Assembly: GCA_045576455.1 (NCBI GenBank)
Contig: JAZNGM010000029.1
Span: forward strand, 1 to 48,764
Length of the DNA stretch: 48,764 nt
Direction of reading: 5' to 3'
Origin: RGIG4034 sp045576455
Lineage (GTDB): Bacteria > Bacillota > Clostridia > Lachnospirales > Lachnospiraceae
Part shown: positions 1 through 7,029 of the stretch, piece by piece
How positions within the stretch are numbered: the first letter of the stretch is position 1
Layout: every line of letters begins with the position of its first letter
The notes under the pieces: generated by a model
Database searches by the model: none
Seen by the model: only the letters and a program-made list of their open reading frames with translations
Told to the model about the DNA's origin: nothing
Translations under genes and position numbers: made by a program

Positions 1-403
1 AAAAATCCTCCCACATTGCTTTGTATTTCCAAACACTCTCTTTACATTTGGAAATAAACGGATCGAGACCGTATGCTTCAATCTGTTCTTTTCCGTCGAT
101 ACCGACAAGTTTCTCTACTTCAAGCTCTACCGGTAAGCCATGGGTATCCCATCCGGCTTTACGCGGAACCATGTAACCTTTCATGGTTCTGTATCTCGGA
201 ATCATATCTTTGATAACACGTGTTAAAACGTGACCGATATGAGGTTTTCCGTTTGCGGTAGGTGGTCCGTCATAAAAAGTATAAGTTGGACCTTCTTTTC
301 TGTTTTCCATGCTCTTTTTGAAAATATCGTTGTCTTTCCAAAACTGGCAGGTTTCCTTTTCACGTTCAACAAAGTTGAGATTTGTAGACACTTTCTGATA
401 CAT
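1..403 (-). CDS. ileS: Isoleucyl-tRNA synthetase, N-terminal part (partial)
   Basis: Charges tRNA-Ile with isoleucine in the cytoplasm. Only the first ~134 residues are inside the window; the gene runs off the left edge. Read on the minus strand the protein starts MYQKVSTNLNFVEREKE and contains the class I signature PPTANGKPHIGH (residues ~47-58, with the HIGH ATP-binding motif), then GWDTHGLPVELEVEK, both typical of IleRS. The ATG at 401-403 is preceded by a GGAAGA-type ribosome site. The ~350-nt leader holds a T-box whose specifier reads ATC, which fits an isoleucine enzyme and implies induction when uncharged tRNA-Ile accumulates. Confidence 0.97.
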   Translation of the reverse strand, partial: MYQKVSTNLNFVEREKETCQFWKDNDIFKKSMENRKEGPTYTFYDGPPTANGKPHIGHVLTRVIKDMIPRYRTMKGYMVPRKAGWDTHGLPVELEVEKLVGIDGKEQIEAYGLDPFISKCKESVWKYKAMWEDF

Positions 404-472
404 AGTAATCTTCCTTTCTTAAATTAAGCACCTAAAAGTTCGTGTTACGTTGAGGAAATATAACAATAAAAA

Positions 473-745
473 AACCTCATCCTGTAATAGGACGAGGTCT
501 GTATCTCGCTTAACCACCTGTTACATCATACTCCCGAATCCGTCTCTATAATATCAGATATCGCACTCAGTCCATATGGGCTCCCATAACGGAGGACACC
601 GTCGGTTACTTACTAACGTATGTTTTCAGTCCCGAAGCTAAGAAGTGATGTTCAACAAATTTCTACTTGCACCGGTCTTGCACCATCACCGGCTCGCTGC
701 GGCTTTCAAATATCTGCCTACTGTCTTCGTCAACGCCTTTTAGGT
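473..745 (-). promoter_or_regulatory. T-box riboswitch leader of ileS (Ile specifier)
   Basis: On the minus strand the leader has the T-box parts in order: the AGTA motif near the base of stem I, an apical stem I segment around 670-695 (GGTGATGGTGCAAGACC), a specifier ATC at 649-647 in the context GAACATCACTTC, a T-box core AGGTGGTTAAGCGAG (505-519) with the UGG that pairs to the tRNA acceptor end, and a terminator hairpin CCTCGTCC/GGATGAGG (475-498) followed by seven T. T-box RNAs are known to bind uncharged tRNA and antiterminate. Boundaries are approximate because no folding was run. Confidence 0.92.
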
Positions 746-764
746 AAATTTTCAGTTACTGTGA

Positions 765-792
765 ATTATAAACTTTTTTTACGCTTTGTCAA
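765..792 (-). promoter_or_regulatory. Promoter of the ileS T-box leader
   Basis: Perfect -35 TTGACA (792-787), 16-bp spacer and perfect -10 TATAAT (770-765) on the minus strand. Transcription would begin near 758, giving a ~355-nt leader that covers the T-box. It sits just downstream of the last gene of the ABC operon; no convincing terminator separates the two. Confidence 0.85.
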
Positions 793-810
793 GTACAAAC
801 CATTCCCGAC

Positions 811-1389
811 TTACATCTCATCTGAAAACAAATCATTTATTCCTGACAATGACCAAATCTCCATGCCGTTTATAACATCTCCCGAACCGGCAATGCGTTC
901 ACTATCATGATACTTCCTGTAAAGTATTTCTATCGGTACCGGATTTATAAGTAAAACATTGCGTAAATTTTTGCTTTCCCATTCTTCCTTTAACTTATAT
1001 CTAAAATTATATTCCTGCATTGTCTTTAATTTGCCATCAATAGATTGAACTAAACTGCCTGCAAGCGCCCCTTTACGGGATGCAAAAAAGAAATAGCGTC
1101 TGTAAAAATAGGTTCCGCCTTCCTGTAACACTATCTTTTTCTTTCTTCTTTTCACTGCAAACAGCTTAACTGAAAAAATCTGCATAGGCGTCTCAATATA
1201 ACAGTCGCAATTCGCTCCGTTTTTTCTTCCCAAAAACCAAAACAGATGTGTCTTATGTAACACATAATTTTTATGCTTACAAATCTTCTTAATCTTATTT
1301 TGGCAGGACATTCTCTTACAAAAACATCTAATAAACGGATACGCCATAACTAATCCAAGAATAACTGCAACAAAAATCCAAAAATCCAT
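811..1389 (-). CDS. Membrane-anchored hypothetical protein, last gene of the ABC/GntR operon
   Basis: 192 residues. One hydrophobic N-terminal segment (residues ~3-20, FWIFVAVILGLVMAYPFI) is followed by a basic, cysteine-bearing stretch (CFCKRMSCQNKIKKICKHK) and a soluble domain rich in Lys, Arg and aromatic residues. I do not recognise a family. The N-terminal segment suggests a single-pass protein with its bulk on one membrane face. It follows the 133-residue membrane protein by 91 bp, so it may belong to the same transcript or be transcribed separately; no clear promoter was seen in the gap. ATG with an AGGAGG-type site (AAGGAGGACGTAAAG) supports the start. Function unknown. Confidence 0.75.
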   Translation of the reverse strand: MDFWIFVAVILGLVMAYPFIRCFCKRMSCQNKIKKICKHKNYVLHKTHLFWFLGRKNGANCDCYIETPMQIFSVKLFAVKRRKKKIVLQEGGTYFYRRYFFFASRKGALAGSLVQSIDGKLKTMQEYNFRYKLKEEWESKNLRNVLLINPVPIEILYRKYHDSERIAGSGDVINGMEIWSLSGINDLFSDEM

Positions 1390-1480
1390 CTTTACGTCCT
1401 CCTTATTCCCTGCATAACAATGGTTTCTATCCTATTAGTTGCAAAAATATCATTTTGATTCGCTGTTAATAAAAATTTTT

Positions 1481-1882
1481 TTATAACTCCATCCCCACCG
1501 TACTGATAGCTGCAACAATGATTACCACCATAAACACCGCCACATCAATCAATTTGTTATAACCCATCGTGTGCGCAAAAAGAGAATAGACAAGACATAT
1601 GTCGGAGCCAATTGAAAAACGCTTGAAAACTTTCCCCGCATATTCCCTCCGCCGAAGACTTCCCGCCTTAACCGCATCCTCGTAACTTACGCCATTATAC
1701 CAATACACATATTCTGTCCTATAAATAATATAAGTTAACAGTGCCACCGCCATGATGCACACATTGAGGCATATTCTCATTGCAAGCTCTGCATCTACCG
1801 GCAAAAAAGCCATCGCCAACATTACAAGAACATAGCCTATCATCCAAAAAACAAAGCCTTTATAACTTTTCTTAAGTTCCAT
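1481..1882 (-). CDS. Small polytopic membrane protein of the ABC/GntR operon
   Basis: 133 residues from the ATG at 1882, chosen because AAAGGAG lies 7-8 bases upstream; a longer frame to 1948 would overlap the upstream gene and has no site. Sequence begins MELKKSYKGFVFWMIGYVL. Two hydrophobic segments form an N-terminal hairpin (~10-28 and ~36-55) and two more sit in the C-terminal half (KLIDVAVFMVVIIVAAI). Probably a permease-like or accessory subunit for the neighbouring ABC ATPase; no named family is recognised. It lies 28 bp after the 163-residue membrane protein in the same direction, so co-expression is likely. Confidence 0.75.
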   Translation of the reverse strand: MELKKSYKGFVFWMIGYVLVMLAMAFLPVDAELAMRICLNVCIMAVALLTYIIYRTEYVYWYNGVSYEDAVKAGSLRRREYAGKVFKRFSIGSDICLVYSLFAHTMGYNKLIDVAVFMVVIIVAAISTVGMEL

Positions 1883-1910
1883 ATGCGGCTCCTTTCCCTT
1901 ACCTTTTGGT

Positions 1911-2402
1911 CTACCCTTCTTTAAATCCCGCACTTCCTGCAACGACAAGCGTTCCTATGATAAACATCGGAAGAAGAACGGATGCTAATGTAATTATAAA
2001 TCGGTCAACCCTAAAATCAAATGCCATAACCAGCATCGGCACACAGGTAATAACTGCCTGTATCCCTATTTGCCGTAATACCTTTTTATACATCTCCCGT
2101 GCATATCTTTTCCGGTTCATCGGGAAATAGATCAACAACTCCGGCACCAGGACGTTGTCCTCCTCCTGAATTGTTACACATCCCTTGGTAACCACGACCA
2201 GTATCGTAATGACACCAACCGTCACACCCGATACAACCAGTGCTATTACCGGCACATACCATGCCAGAAAAAGAATAATGGCATATAACATATTAAGGAT
2301 TACCGTTGTCATAAGGCAGGTGTTATTACCGTCTACCAACGCCTGCACAAGGTTTTTCTCCGGTACGGCACTTATACCCTCTTTTACTTTCATTTTACTC
2401 AT
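1911..2402 (-). CDS. Polytopic membrane protein, putative ABC permease/accessory subunit
   Basis: 163 residues with four hydrophobic segments: ~30-48, ~52-72, ~112-128 and ~135-158. The middle carries a short charged loop (NRKRYAREMYKKVLRQ). The product follows the ABC ATPase stop by 15 bp, and its start ATG is preceded by AAGGAG with an 11-base gap. Small membrane proteins beside GntR-linked ABC ATPases usually act as the transmembrane half of bacitracin- or acetoin-type exporters or membrane-stress ABC systems; that role is inferred here from position only. No family-level motif is recognised. Confidence 0.75.
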   Translation of the reverse strand: MSKMKVKEGISAVPEKNLVQALVDGNNTCLMTTVILNMLYAIILFLAWYVPVIALVVSGVTVGVITILVVVTKGCVTIQEEDNVLVPELLIYFPMNRKRYAREMYKKVLRQIGIQAVITCVPMLVMAFDFRVDRFIITLASVLLPMFIIGTLVVAGSAGFKEG

Positions 2403-2417
2403 CTATTTTTTCACTCC

Positions 2418-3290
2418 TTATATTGCACGCTCACTTAAATAATACATAATATCCTCTATGGTAGCCCGTTCTACATGAATTTCCTTGGGAATCCCATTAT
2501 GCTCCTTAAGATACTCCGAACGCTTTAGTATTGTGGTAAAAGAAGACCCTTTTGTCTTTATTCTGCCACATGCTTTTTTATCAAGTGTTTCGAGTATTTC
2601 CACGTTTCCGCTTATGAGGCAATACTCATCCAGCATTTCTTCCTTATCCATGTAAAAAAGCTGTCTGCCGTTATCAAGCATCATAATATAATCAGCCACC
2701 TTATCTAAATCAGTGGTAAGATGGGTTGAAATAATTACACTCATCAGGCTATCCCTGACCTCTCCCTGTATCATGGACAAAAACTCACGCCTAAAAACCG
2801 GGTCAAGTCCTCCCGTCGGTTCGTCCAGTATAAGGAGTTTAGGGCGATGGGCAAGTGCAAATGCAAGCTGGAATTTAGTCTTCATGCCCTTACTTAAATC
2901 CATATACTTTTTAGAACTGTTAAGCTCAAACTCCACCAGCAATTGGTGAAAATATTCTTCATCCCAATTCTCATAAAAAGCCCCCAAAAGCTTACCGTTC
3001 CGATAAAGGGAATCATTTTGAAAAAAAGGTCCCGGCTCAACTATAAATCCCAAATCTTCTTTTGCCATGTTCCTGTGAAACTGTTCTTCTTTTCCATCAA
3101 TTTGTATACTGCCGTTTTCATAGGAAAGCTTACCGAGAATACAGTTCATAAGCGTAGTCTTACCGGCCCCGTTTCTTCCGATCAGTCCCATGATATATCC
3201 TTTATCCAGCGAAAAACTGATATCCTGCAGCTTAAAATCTTTATATACTTTACTTAATCCTTTTACTTCAATTATCTTTTCTTCCATCAT
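2418..3290 (-). CDS. ABC transporter ATP-binding protein (second of the operon)
   Basis: 290-residue cytoplasmic ATPase. Walker A GRNGAGKT (~38-45), signature LSKGMKTK (~133-140), Walker B LLILDEPTGGLD (~153-164) and the switch histidine in ISTHL (~188-192) are all present, so it should hydrolyse ATP. The C-terminal ~90 residues after LDNGRQLFYMDKEE form an extra domain also seen in the operon's other ATPase (shared ends IEDIMYY), so the two are paralogues. It resembles the YtrB/EcsA-like exporter branch. It lies 20 bp after the GntR gene and before two small membrane proteins, its likely partners. Starts with adjacent ATGs at 3290 and 3287. Confidence 0.93.
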   Translation of the reverse strand: MMEEKIIEVKGLSKVYKDFKLQDISFSLDKGYIMGLIGRNGAGKTTLMNCILGKLSYENGSIQIDGKEEQFHRNMAKEDLGFIVEPGPFFQNDSLYRNGKLLGAFYENWDEEYFHQLLVEFELNSSKKYMDLSKGMKTKFQLAFALAHRPKLLILDEPTGGLDPVFRREFLSMIQGEVRDSLMSVIISTHLTTDLDKVADYIMMLDNGRQLFYMDKEEMLDEYCLISGNVEILETLDKKACGRIKTKGSSFTTILKRSEYLKEHNGIPKEIHVERATIEDIMYYLSERAI

Positions 3291-3310
3291 TTCAAATTGT
3301 CCCCAATATT

Positions 3311-3685
3311 CTATTCGTCATATAAAACATCCAGCATCGCCATCATGTCTTCTTTGGACAATTCGGCGTTTTTACACTGCTTTATCAGCTCTATCATCTG
3401 CGTTTCCAAGGTTTGGATTCTTTTTTCCTTAAGCATTTCCGTTTTGGATTTACTTACATAAAATCCCTTACCGGGTTTGGAATACACAAGACCTTCCTTT
3501 TCAAGTTCTTCATAAGCACGTTTTGTAGTAATAACGCTAATCTGCAAATCCTGTGCCAGCGCACGGATAGACGGAAGCGGTTCATCAGGCAACGCTTCCT
3601 TACGGATAATAGCATCTTTTATCTGTGCCATTATCTGTTCGTAAATTGCAAGATTACTTGTATTTGACAAAAAAATCTGTATCAT
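3311..3685 (-). CDS. GntR-family transcriptional regulator, YtrA-like
   Basis: 124 residues from the ATG at 3685, which has GAGGG seven bases upstream (a GTG two codons earlier is less well placed). Residues ~10-75 form the GntR winged helix: IYEQIMAQIKDAIIRKEAL, LPSIRALAQDLQISVITTKRAYEELEKEG, then the wing YSKPGKGFYV. The short C-terminal tail (~45 residues) without an effector domain defines the YtrA subfamily, whose members repress linked ABC transporter operons and are released by cell-envelope antibiotics. It sits inside the operon between two ABC modules rather than first, which is less usual. The palindrome at the operon promoter is its probable operator. Confidence 0.92.
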   Translation of the reverse strand: MIQIFLSNTSNLAIYEQIMAQIKDAIIRKEALPDEPLPSIRALAQDLQISVITTKRAYEELEKEGLVYSKPGKGFYVSKSKTEMLKEKRIQTLETQMIELIKQCKNAELSKEDMMAMLDVLYDE

Positions 3686-3697
3686 ACGCACACCCTC

Positions 3698-4342
3698 TTA
3701 TCCTTCCACATCATACTGGATACCGTACAAATTGGTTGGGATTTCATAATCATGAAAATCCATATCCTTAGAAGCCTTGATATTGTTTGGTAATCCGGTT
3801 AATACAAGCAAGCACTGGATTACATACTGCCATACAAGCGGCATCTTAATCAAATCCAATACACCGAACATAACAAAAGCAGCTACTACTGTTCCGATTA
3901 CGCTTAAAACAATCCATCCACTGTTCTTTTTCTTTTTATCCACGAAGCCCCAAAACTTTTCGTGCAATATACCGGCAAAAATCTGGGCATAAAACAATAT
4001 CGTGAGTCCACCCCTTACATTCCATGAAAGTGAGAACAATACCGCTATGCCTGCAACAATTCCCGTTCCCATAACTAATATCAGCAAAAACAAAATCGTT
4101 CTATATACATACAGTCTTTTTATATCCGCAATCTCCATCGGAACTACATGATAAATTTTATTAAATCTGGGTCTAAACAACGATAAAATAACAAATATCA
4201 TGTATGCCATGTAATAATATTCAATCTGGAAAAACGGAATAATAAATATCATAAAAATAAGAATGGGATATAGTATCGTCGCAGCAACTCCACGGAATAT
4301 AGATTTCAAATCATTTTTTAACATATATAATGCAAGCTTCAT
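3698..4342 (-). CDS. ABC-type membrane permease subunit (putative)
   Basis: 214 residues with about six hydrophobic segments (for example ~18-40, ~47-58, ~80-103, ~108-125, ~143-165, ~170-188) and a hydrophilic C-terminus DYEIPTNLYGIQYDVEG. Its start overlaps the stop of the first ABC ATPase by one base (TAATG), so the two are translationally coupled and probably form one transporter. No specific family signature is recognised; the role as the transmembrane subunit is inferred from size, topology and coupling. It precedes the GntR gene by 12 bp. Confidence 0.85.
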   Translation of the reverse strand: MKLALYMLKNDLKSIFRGVAATILYPILIFMIFIIPFFQIEYYYMAYMIFVILSLFRPRFNKIYHVVPMEIADIKRLYVYRTILFLLILVMGTGIVAGIAVLFSLSWNVRGGLTILFYAQIFAGILHEKFWGFVDKKKKNSGWIVLSVIGTVVAAFVMFGVLDLIKMPLVWQYVIQCLLVLTGLPNNIKASKDMDFHDYEIPTNLYGIQYDVEG

Positions 4343-5256
4343 TATAGATTACCGTCCTTTCCAAATGTTTTTTCTTCTTTAAAATAATACATAATATCTT
4401 CTATCGTCGGATTCATTCTATGAACCGAAACCGGATAGTCACCATCCGTATTTTCAACAAGTGCCTCACAACCCGTATCCGTTTCCTTTAATCCAAGCAT
4501 TCTCTTTCTGTAATACATTACCTGGTTTTTGGTTCCCCGGATTAACGTATATTTCGTAAGCAGCTCTTCCTTACCCATATAAAAACGTTGCTTGCCGTCC
4601 TCAAGATACAAGATATAATCTGCAATCCGGTCAAGTTCTTCCGTTAGATGCGTTGACAAAATAATGCTTTTGTTACCATCAGCTATTATTTCAAAATAGT
4701 AGTCCATCAGTTCCTTTCTAAACACCGGGTCGAGCCCTGCACTGGGTTCATCGAAAATATAAAGTGTGGCATCATAGCTTAATGAAAACGCAAGCTGTAC
4801 TTTTATTTTCATACCCTTTGATAACTTCCGCATCGCTTTTTTCATCGGAATATTAAAACGTTCACACAGACTATTATATTTTTCAAAATCAAATCCATCA
4901 TATAGCGGGCCGTATGCCTTTGCTATATCTCTTGCGGATAACCCTTGCGGGAAAAGAAGTTCATCCGTTACATAGGCTATTTTCTTTTTTGACTCCTTAA
5001 CCGATGTAATCCTGTCATATCCATTAACAAAAATTTTGCCTTCATCCGGGCGGTAAACGCCGAGAATCGTCTGTAAAAGTGTCGTCTTTCCCGCTCCGTT
5101 ACATCCCACAAGTCCCACGATGTAACCCGGTTCTATGGAAAAATCAATGTCTTTTAATGTAAAAACATAAGTTTCTTTTTTACCATTTTTGATTGATGTA
5201 CGTTCAACCTCTTTGGTCATGTGCTCAACCTTAAGCAGCTCATTATTATTTATCAT
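4342..5256 (-). CDS. ABC transporter ATP-binding protein (first gene of the operon)
   Basis: 304 residues from the ATG at 5256, chosen because GAGGT lies eight bases upstream; a GTG at 5271 would give five more residues but has no site. Walker A GCNGAGKT (~52-59), signature LSKGMKIK, Walker B LYIFDEPSAGLD and H-loop LSTHL are intact. The C-terminal extension ends IEDIMYYFKEEK, like that of the second ATPase of this operon. It is the first gene after the operon promoter and palindrome, followed by its coupled permease. The pair likely exports or flips a hydrophobic or envelope-active compound; the substrate cannot be told from sequence. Confidence 0.93.
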   Translation of the reverse strand: MINNNELLKVEHMTKEVERTSIKNGKKETYVFTLKDIDFSIEPGYIVGLVGCNGAGKTTLLQTILGVYRPDEGKIFVNGYDRITSVKESKKKIAYVTDELLFPQGLSARDIAKAYGPLYDGFDFEKYNSLCERFNIPMKKAMRKLSKGMKIKVQLAFSLSYDATLYIFDEPSAGLDPVFRKELMDYYFEIIADGNKSIILSTHLTEELDRIADYILYLEDGKQRFYMGKEELLTKYTLIRGTKNQVMYYRKRMLGLKETDTGCEALVENTDGDYPVSVHRMNPTIEDIMYYFKEEKTFGKDGNL

Positions 5257-5318
5257 AATCATATACCTCACATTATCATTATAATTGAAAAGTCTCCGGC
5301 ACGTCTGCCGTATATCAT

Positions 5319-5360
5319 CTGTACATATCTATATATACAGTATATGCACAGCATTGTCAA
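5319..5360 (-). promoter_or_regulatory. Promoter and probable GntR operator of the ABC operon
   Basis: Minus-strand -35 TTGACA (5360-5355), 17-bp spacer and -10 TATATA (5337-5332). A 22-bp imperfect palindrome (5319-5340) with arms CTGTACAT and ATATACAG covers the -10 and the likely start site. A YtrA-like GntR repressor is encoded within the operon, so autorepression through this palindrome is the natural inference. Confidence 0.75.
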
Positions 5361-5389
5361 TATATTATTTAAAAATTTTTTTATTCGCA

Positions 5390-5418
5390 TTGCGCGATGC
5401 TAAAAAGTAAACTATAAT
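5390..5418 (+). promoter_or_regulatory. Promoter of pncB
   Basis: -35 TTGCGC (5390-5395), 17-bp spacer and perfect -10 TATAAT (5413-5418). The predicted start near 5425 leaves only ~58 nt of leader, filled by the short leader ORF. The region diverges from the ABC operon promoter 30 bp away. Confidence 0.75.
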
Positions 5419-5445
5419 ACAACAAAATAAATAAGGAGCGAATTG

Positions 5446-5490
5446 GTGTATTTCCATATGGGTACATCAGACAAAAGGGACTATGGATAG
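5446..5490 (+). CDS. Possible 14-codon leader ORF overlapping the pncB start
   Basis: A GTG at 5446 lies seven bases after AAGGAG (5433-5438), the best ribosome site in the leader. Its frame reads VYFHMGTSDKRDYG and stops at TAG 5488-5490, eight bases past the A of the pncB ATG at 5483. pncB itself has only AAAGGG four bases before its ATG. The arrangement would couple pncB translation to termination of the leader ORF. It could equally be an unused site; no codon bias can be judged in so short a frame. Confidence 0.35.
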   Translation: MYFHMGTSDKRDYG

Positions 5491-6934
5491 ACAGAACTTA
5501 ACTTTACTTACCGATCTGTACGAGCTGACCATGATGCAGGGATATTTTAAGAGTGGGAAAAATCCAACTGTTGTATTTGATGCTTTTTACAGAAGGAATC
5601 CATCCGACGGTGGTTTTGCCATTGCCGCCGGCCTTGAACAGGTTATTAAATATATAAAAGAACTTCGTTTTGATAAAGAAGATATTGCTTATCTGAGAGG
5701 GCTTAATCTTTTTGAAGACGATTTCCTTGATTATCTTAGCACCTTTAAATTCAGCGGTGATATATATGCCATACCGGAAGGAACGGTAGTTTTCCCGCGT
5801 GAACCGTTAATTAAAGTAGTGGCACCTATCATGGAAGCACAGCTTGTTGAAACTGCAATATTAAATATTATTAATCACCAATCCCTGATTGCCACCAAAG
5901 CTGCCCGCGTTGTGTATGCGGCACGCGGTGACGGAATTATGGAATTTGGTCTCCGCCGTGCACAGGGACCGGATGCCGGAACGTATGGTGCAAGGGCTGC
6001 CATGATTGGCGGATGTATCGGAACCTCTAATGTACTCTGCGGACAATTATTTGATGTCCCTGTTAAAGGAACGCATGCCCATAGCTGGATTATGAGTTTT
6101 CCGGATGAGTATACCGCATTCAAAACCTATGCCGATATGTATCCGACTGCCTGCATACTTCTTGTGGACACCTACGATACCTTAAAATCCGGTGTGCCCA
6201 ATGCTATCCGCGTCTTTAAAGAGATGCGTGAGGCCGGTGTTCCGCTTACCTTCTATGGCATACGTCTTGATAGCGGCGATCTTGCTTACATGAGCAAAAG
6301 GGCACGTAAGATGTTAGATGAGGCCGGATTTACAGATGCCATCATATCCGCTTCCTCTGACCTTGATGAATATTTGATTGATTCCCTGAAAACCCAGGGC
6401 GCTGCCATTAATTCCTGGGGTGTCGGAACTAATCTTATTACTTCAGCAGACAATCCTGCTTTTGGCGGTGTATATAAGCTTGCTGCCGTTATGCAGGAGG
6501 ACGGAACTTTCCTTCCTAAGATTAAGCTTTCCGAAAATTCCGAGAAAGTAACGAATCCGGGAAATAAGACCATTTACAGAATTTACGAAAAGGAAACCGG
6601 CAAAATTAAAGCAGACCTCATCTGTCTTGCCGATGAAAAATTCAGTGAAGATGAACCACTTCTTCTCTTTGACCCTGTTGAACCATGGAAAAAGACGAAA
6701 CTCCGCGCCGGTGAATTTACACTGCGCGAATTAATGATTCCGGTATTTAAAAACGGAGAGTGCATCTACGAGTCTCCAAAGGTTATGGATATAAGGGAGT
6801 ATTGTAAAAAAGAACAAGATACCTTATGGGATGAAACAAGACGTTTCGTAAACCCTCATAAAGTTTATGTCGATTTATCTCCAAAGCTTTATGATATTAA
6901 GATACAATTACTTGATAACTTGAGTGGTGAATAA
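5483..6934 (+). CDS. pncB: Nicotinate phosphoribosyltransferase
   Basis: 483-residue cytoplasmic enzyme of the NAD salvage (Preiss-Handler) pathway: nicotinate + PRPP + ATP to nicotinate mononucleotide. Typical start NLTLLTDLYELTMMQGYF, substrate loop EFGLRRAQGPDAG with the catalytic-loop histidine in GTHAHSWIMSF (~197-207), and the phosphate-binding part LDSGDLAYMSKRAR (~258-271) and SWGVGTNLITS. Length matches the bacterial family. Start at 5483 is the ATG followed by MDRQNLTLL; the leader ORF overlaps it. A terminator follows directly, so it is probably monocistronic. Confidence 0.96.
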   Translation: MDRQNLTLLTDLYELTMMQGYFKSGKNPTVVFDAFYRRNPSDGGFAIAAGLEQVIKYIKELRFDKEDIAYLRGLNLFEDDFLDYLSTFKFSGDIYAIPEGTVVFPREPLIKVVAPIMEAQLVETAILNIINHQSLIATKAARVVYAARGDGIMEFGLRRAQGPDAGTYGARAAMIGGCIGTSNVLCGQLFDVPVKGTHAHSWIMSFPDEYTAFKTYADMYPTACILLVDTYDTLKSGVPNAIRVFKEMREAGVPLTFYGIRLDSGDLAYMSKRARKMLDEAGFTDAIISASSDLDEYLIDSLKTQGAAINSWGVGTNLITSADNPAFGGVYKLAAVMQEDGTFLPKIKLSENSEKVTNPGNKTIYRIYEKETGKIKADLICLADEKFSEDEPLLLFDPVEPWKKTKLRAGEFTLRELMIPVFKNGECIYESPKVMDIREYCKKEQDTLWDETRRFVNPHKVYVDLSPKLYDIKIQLLDNLSGE

Positions 6935-6944
6935 TATAAAAATT

Positions 6945-6975
6945 AAAAAGTGCAGATTACAATCTGCACTTTTTC
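6945..6975 (+). terminator. Terminator after pncB, probably bidirectional
   Basis: Stem AAAAAGTGCAGATT / AATCTGCACTTTTT with a 1-3 base loop and T-run on the plus strand. The matching A-run on the left also allows termination of the minus-strand CotH operon, whose last gene ends at 7030. Confidence 0.9.
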
Positions 6976-7029
6976 TATTCTATAAGGCATTTATTTTTAT
7001 TAGTCATTCATTACTACCGGGCATACGTT

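Noticed and set aside
620..910. A 96-residue plus-strand frame over the ileS leader
   Set aside because: It covers the T-box and promoter on the opposite strand and has no start signals.
5400..5482. A NAD or other riboswitch upstream of pncB
   Set aside because: From the predicted start site the leader is under 60 nt and shows no stable structure.
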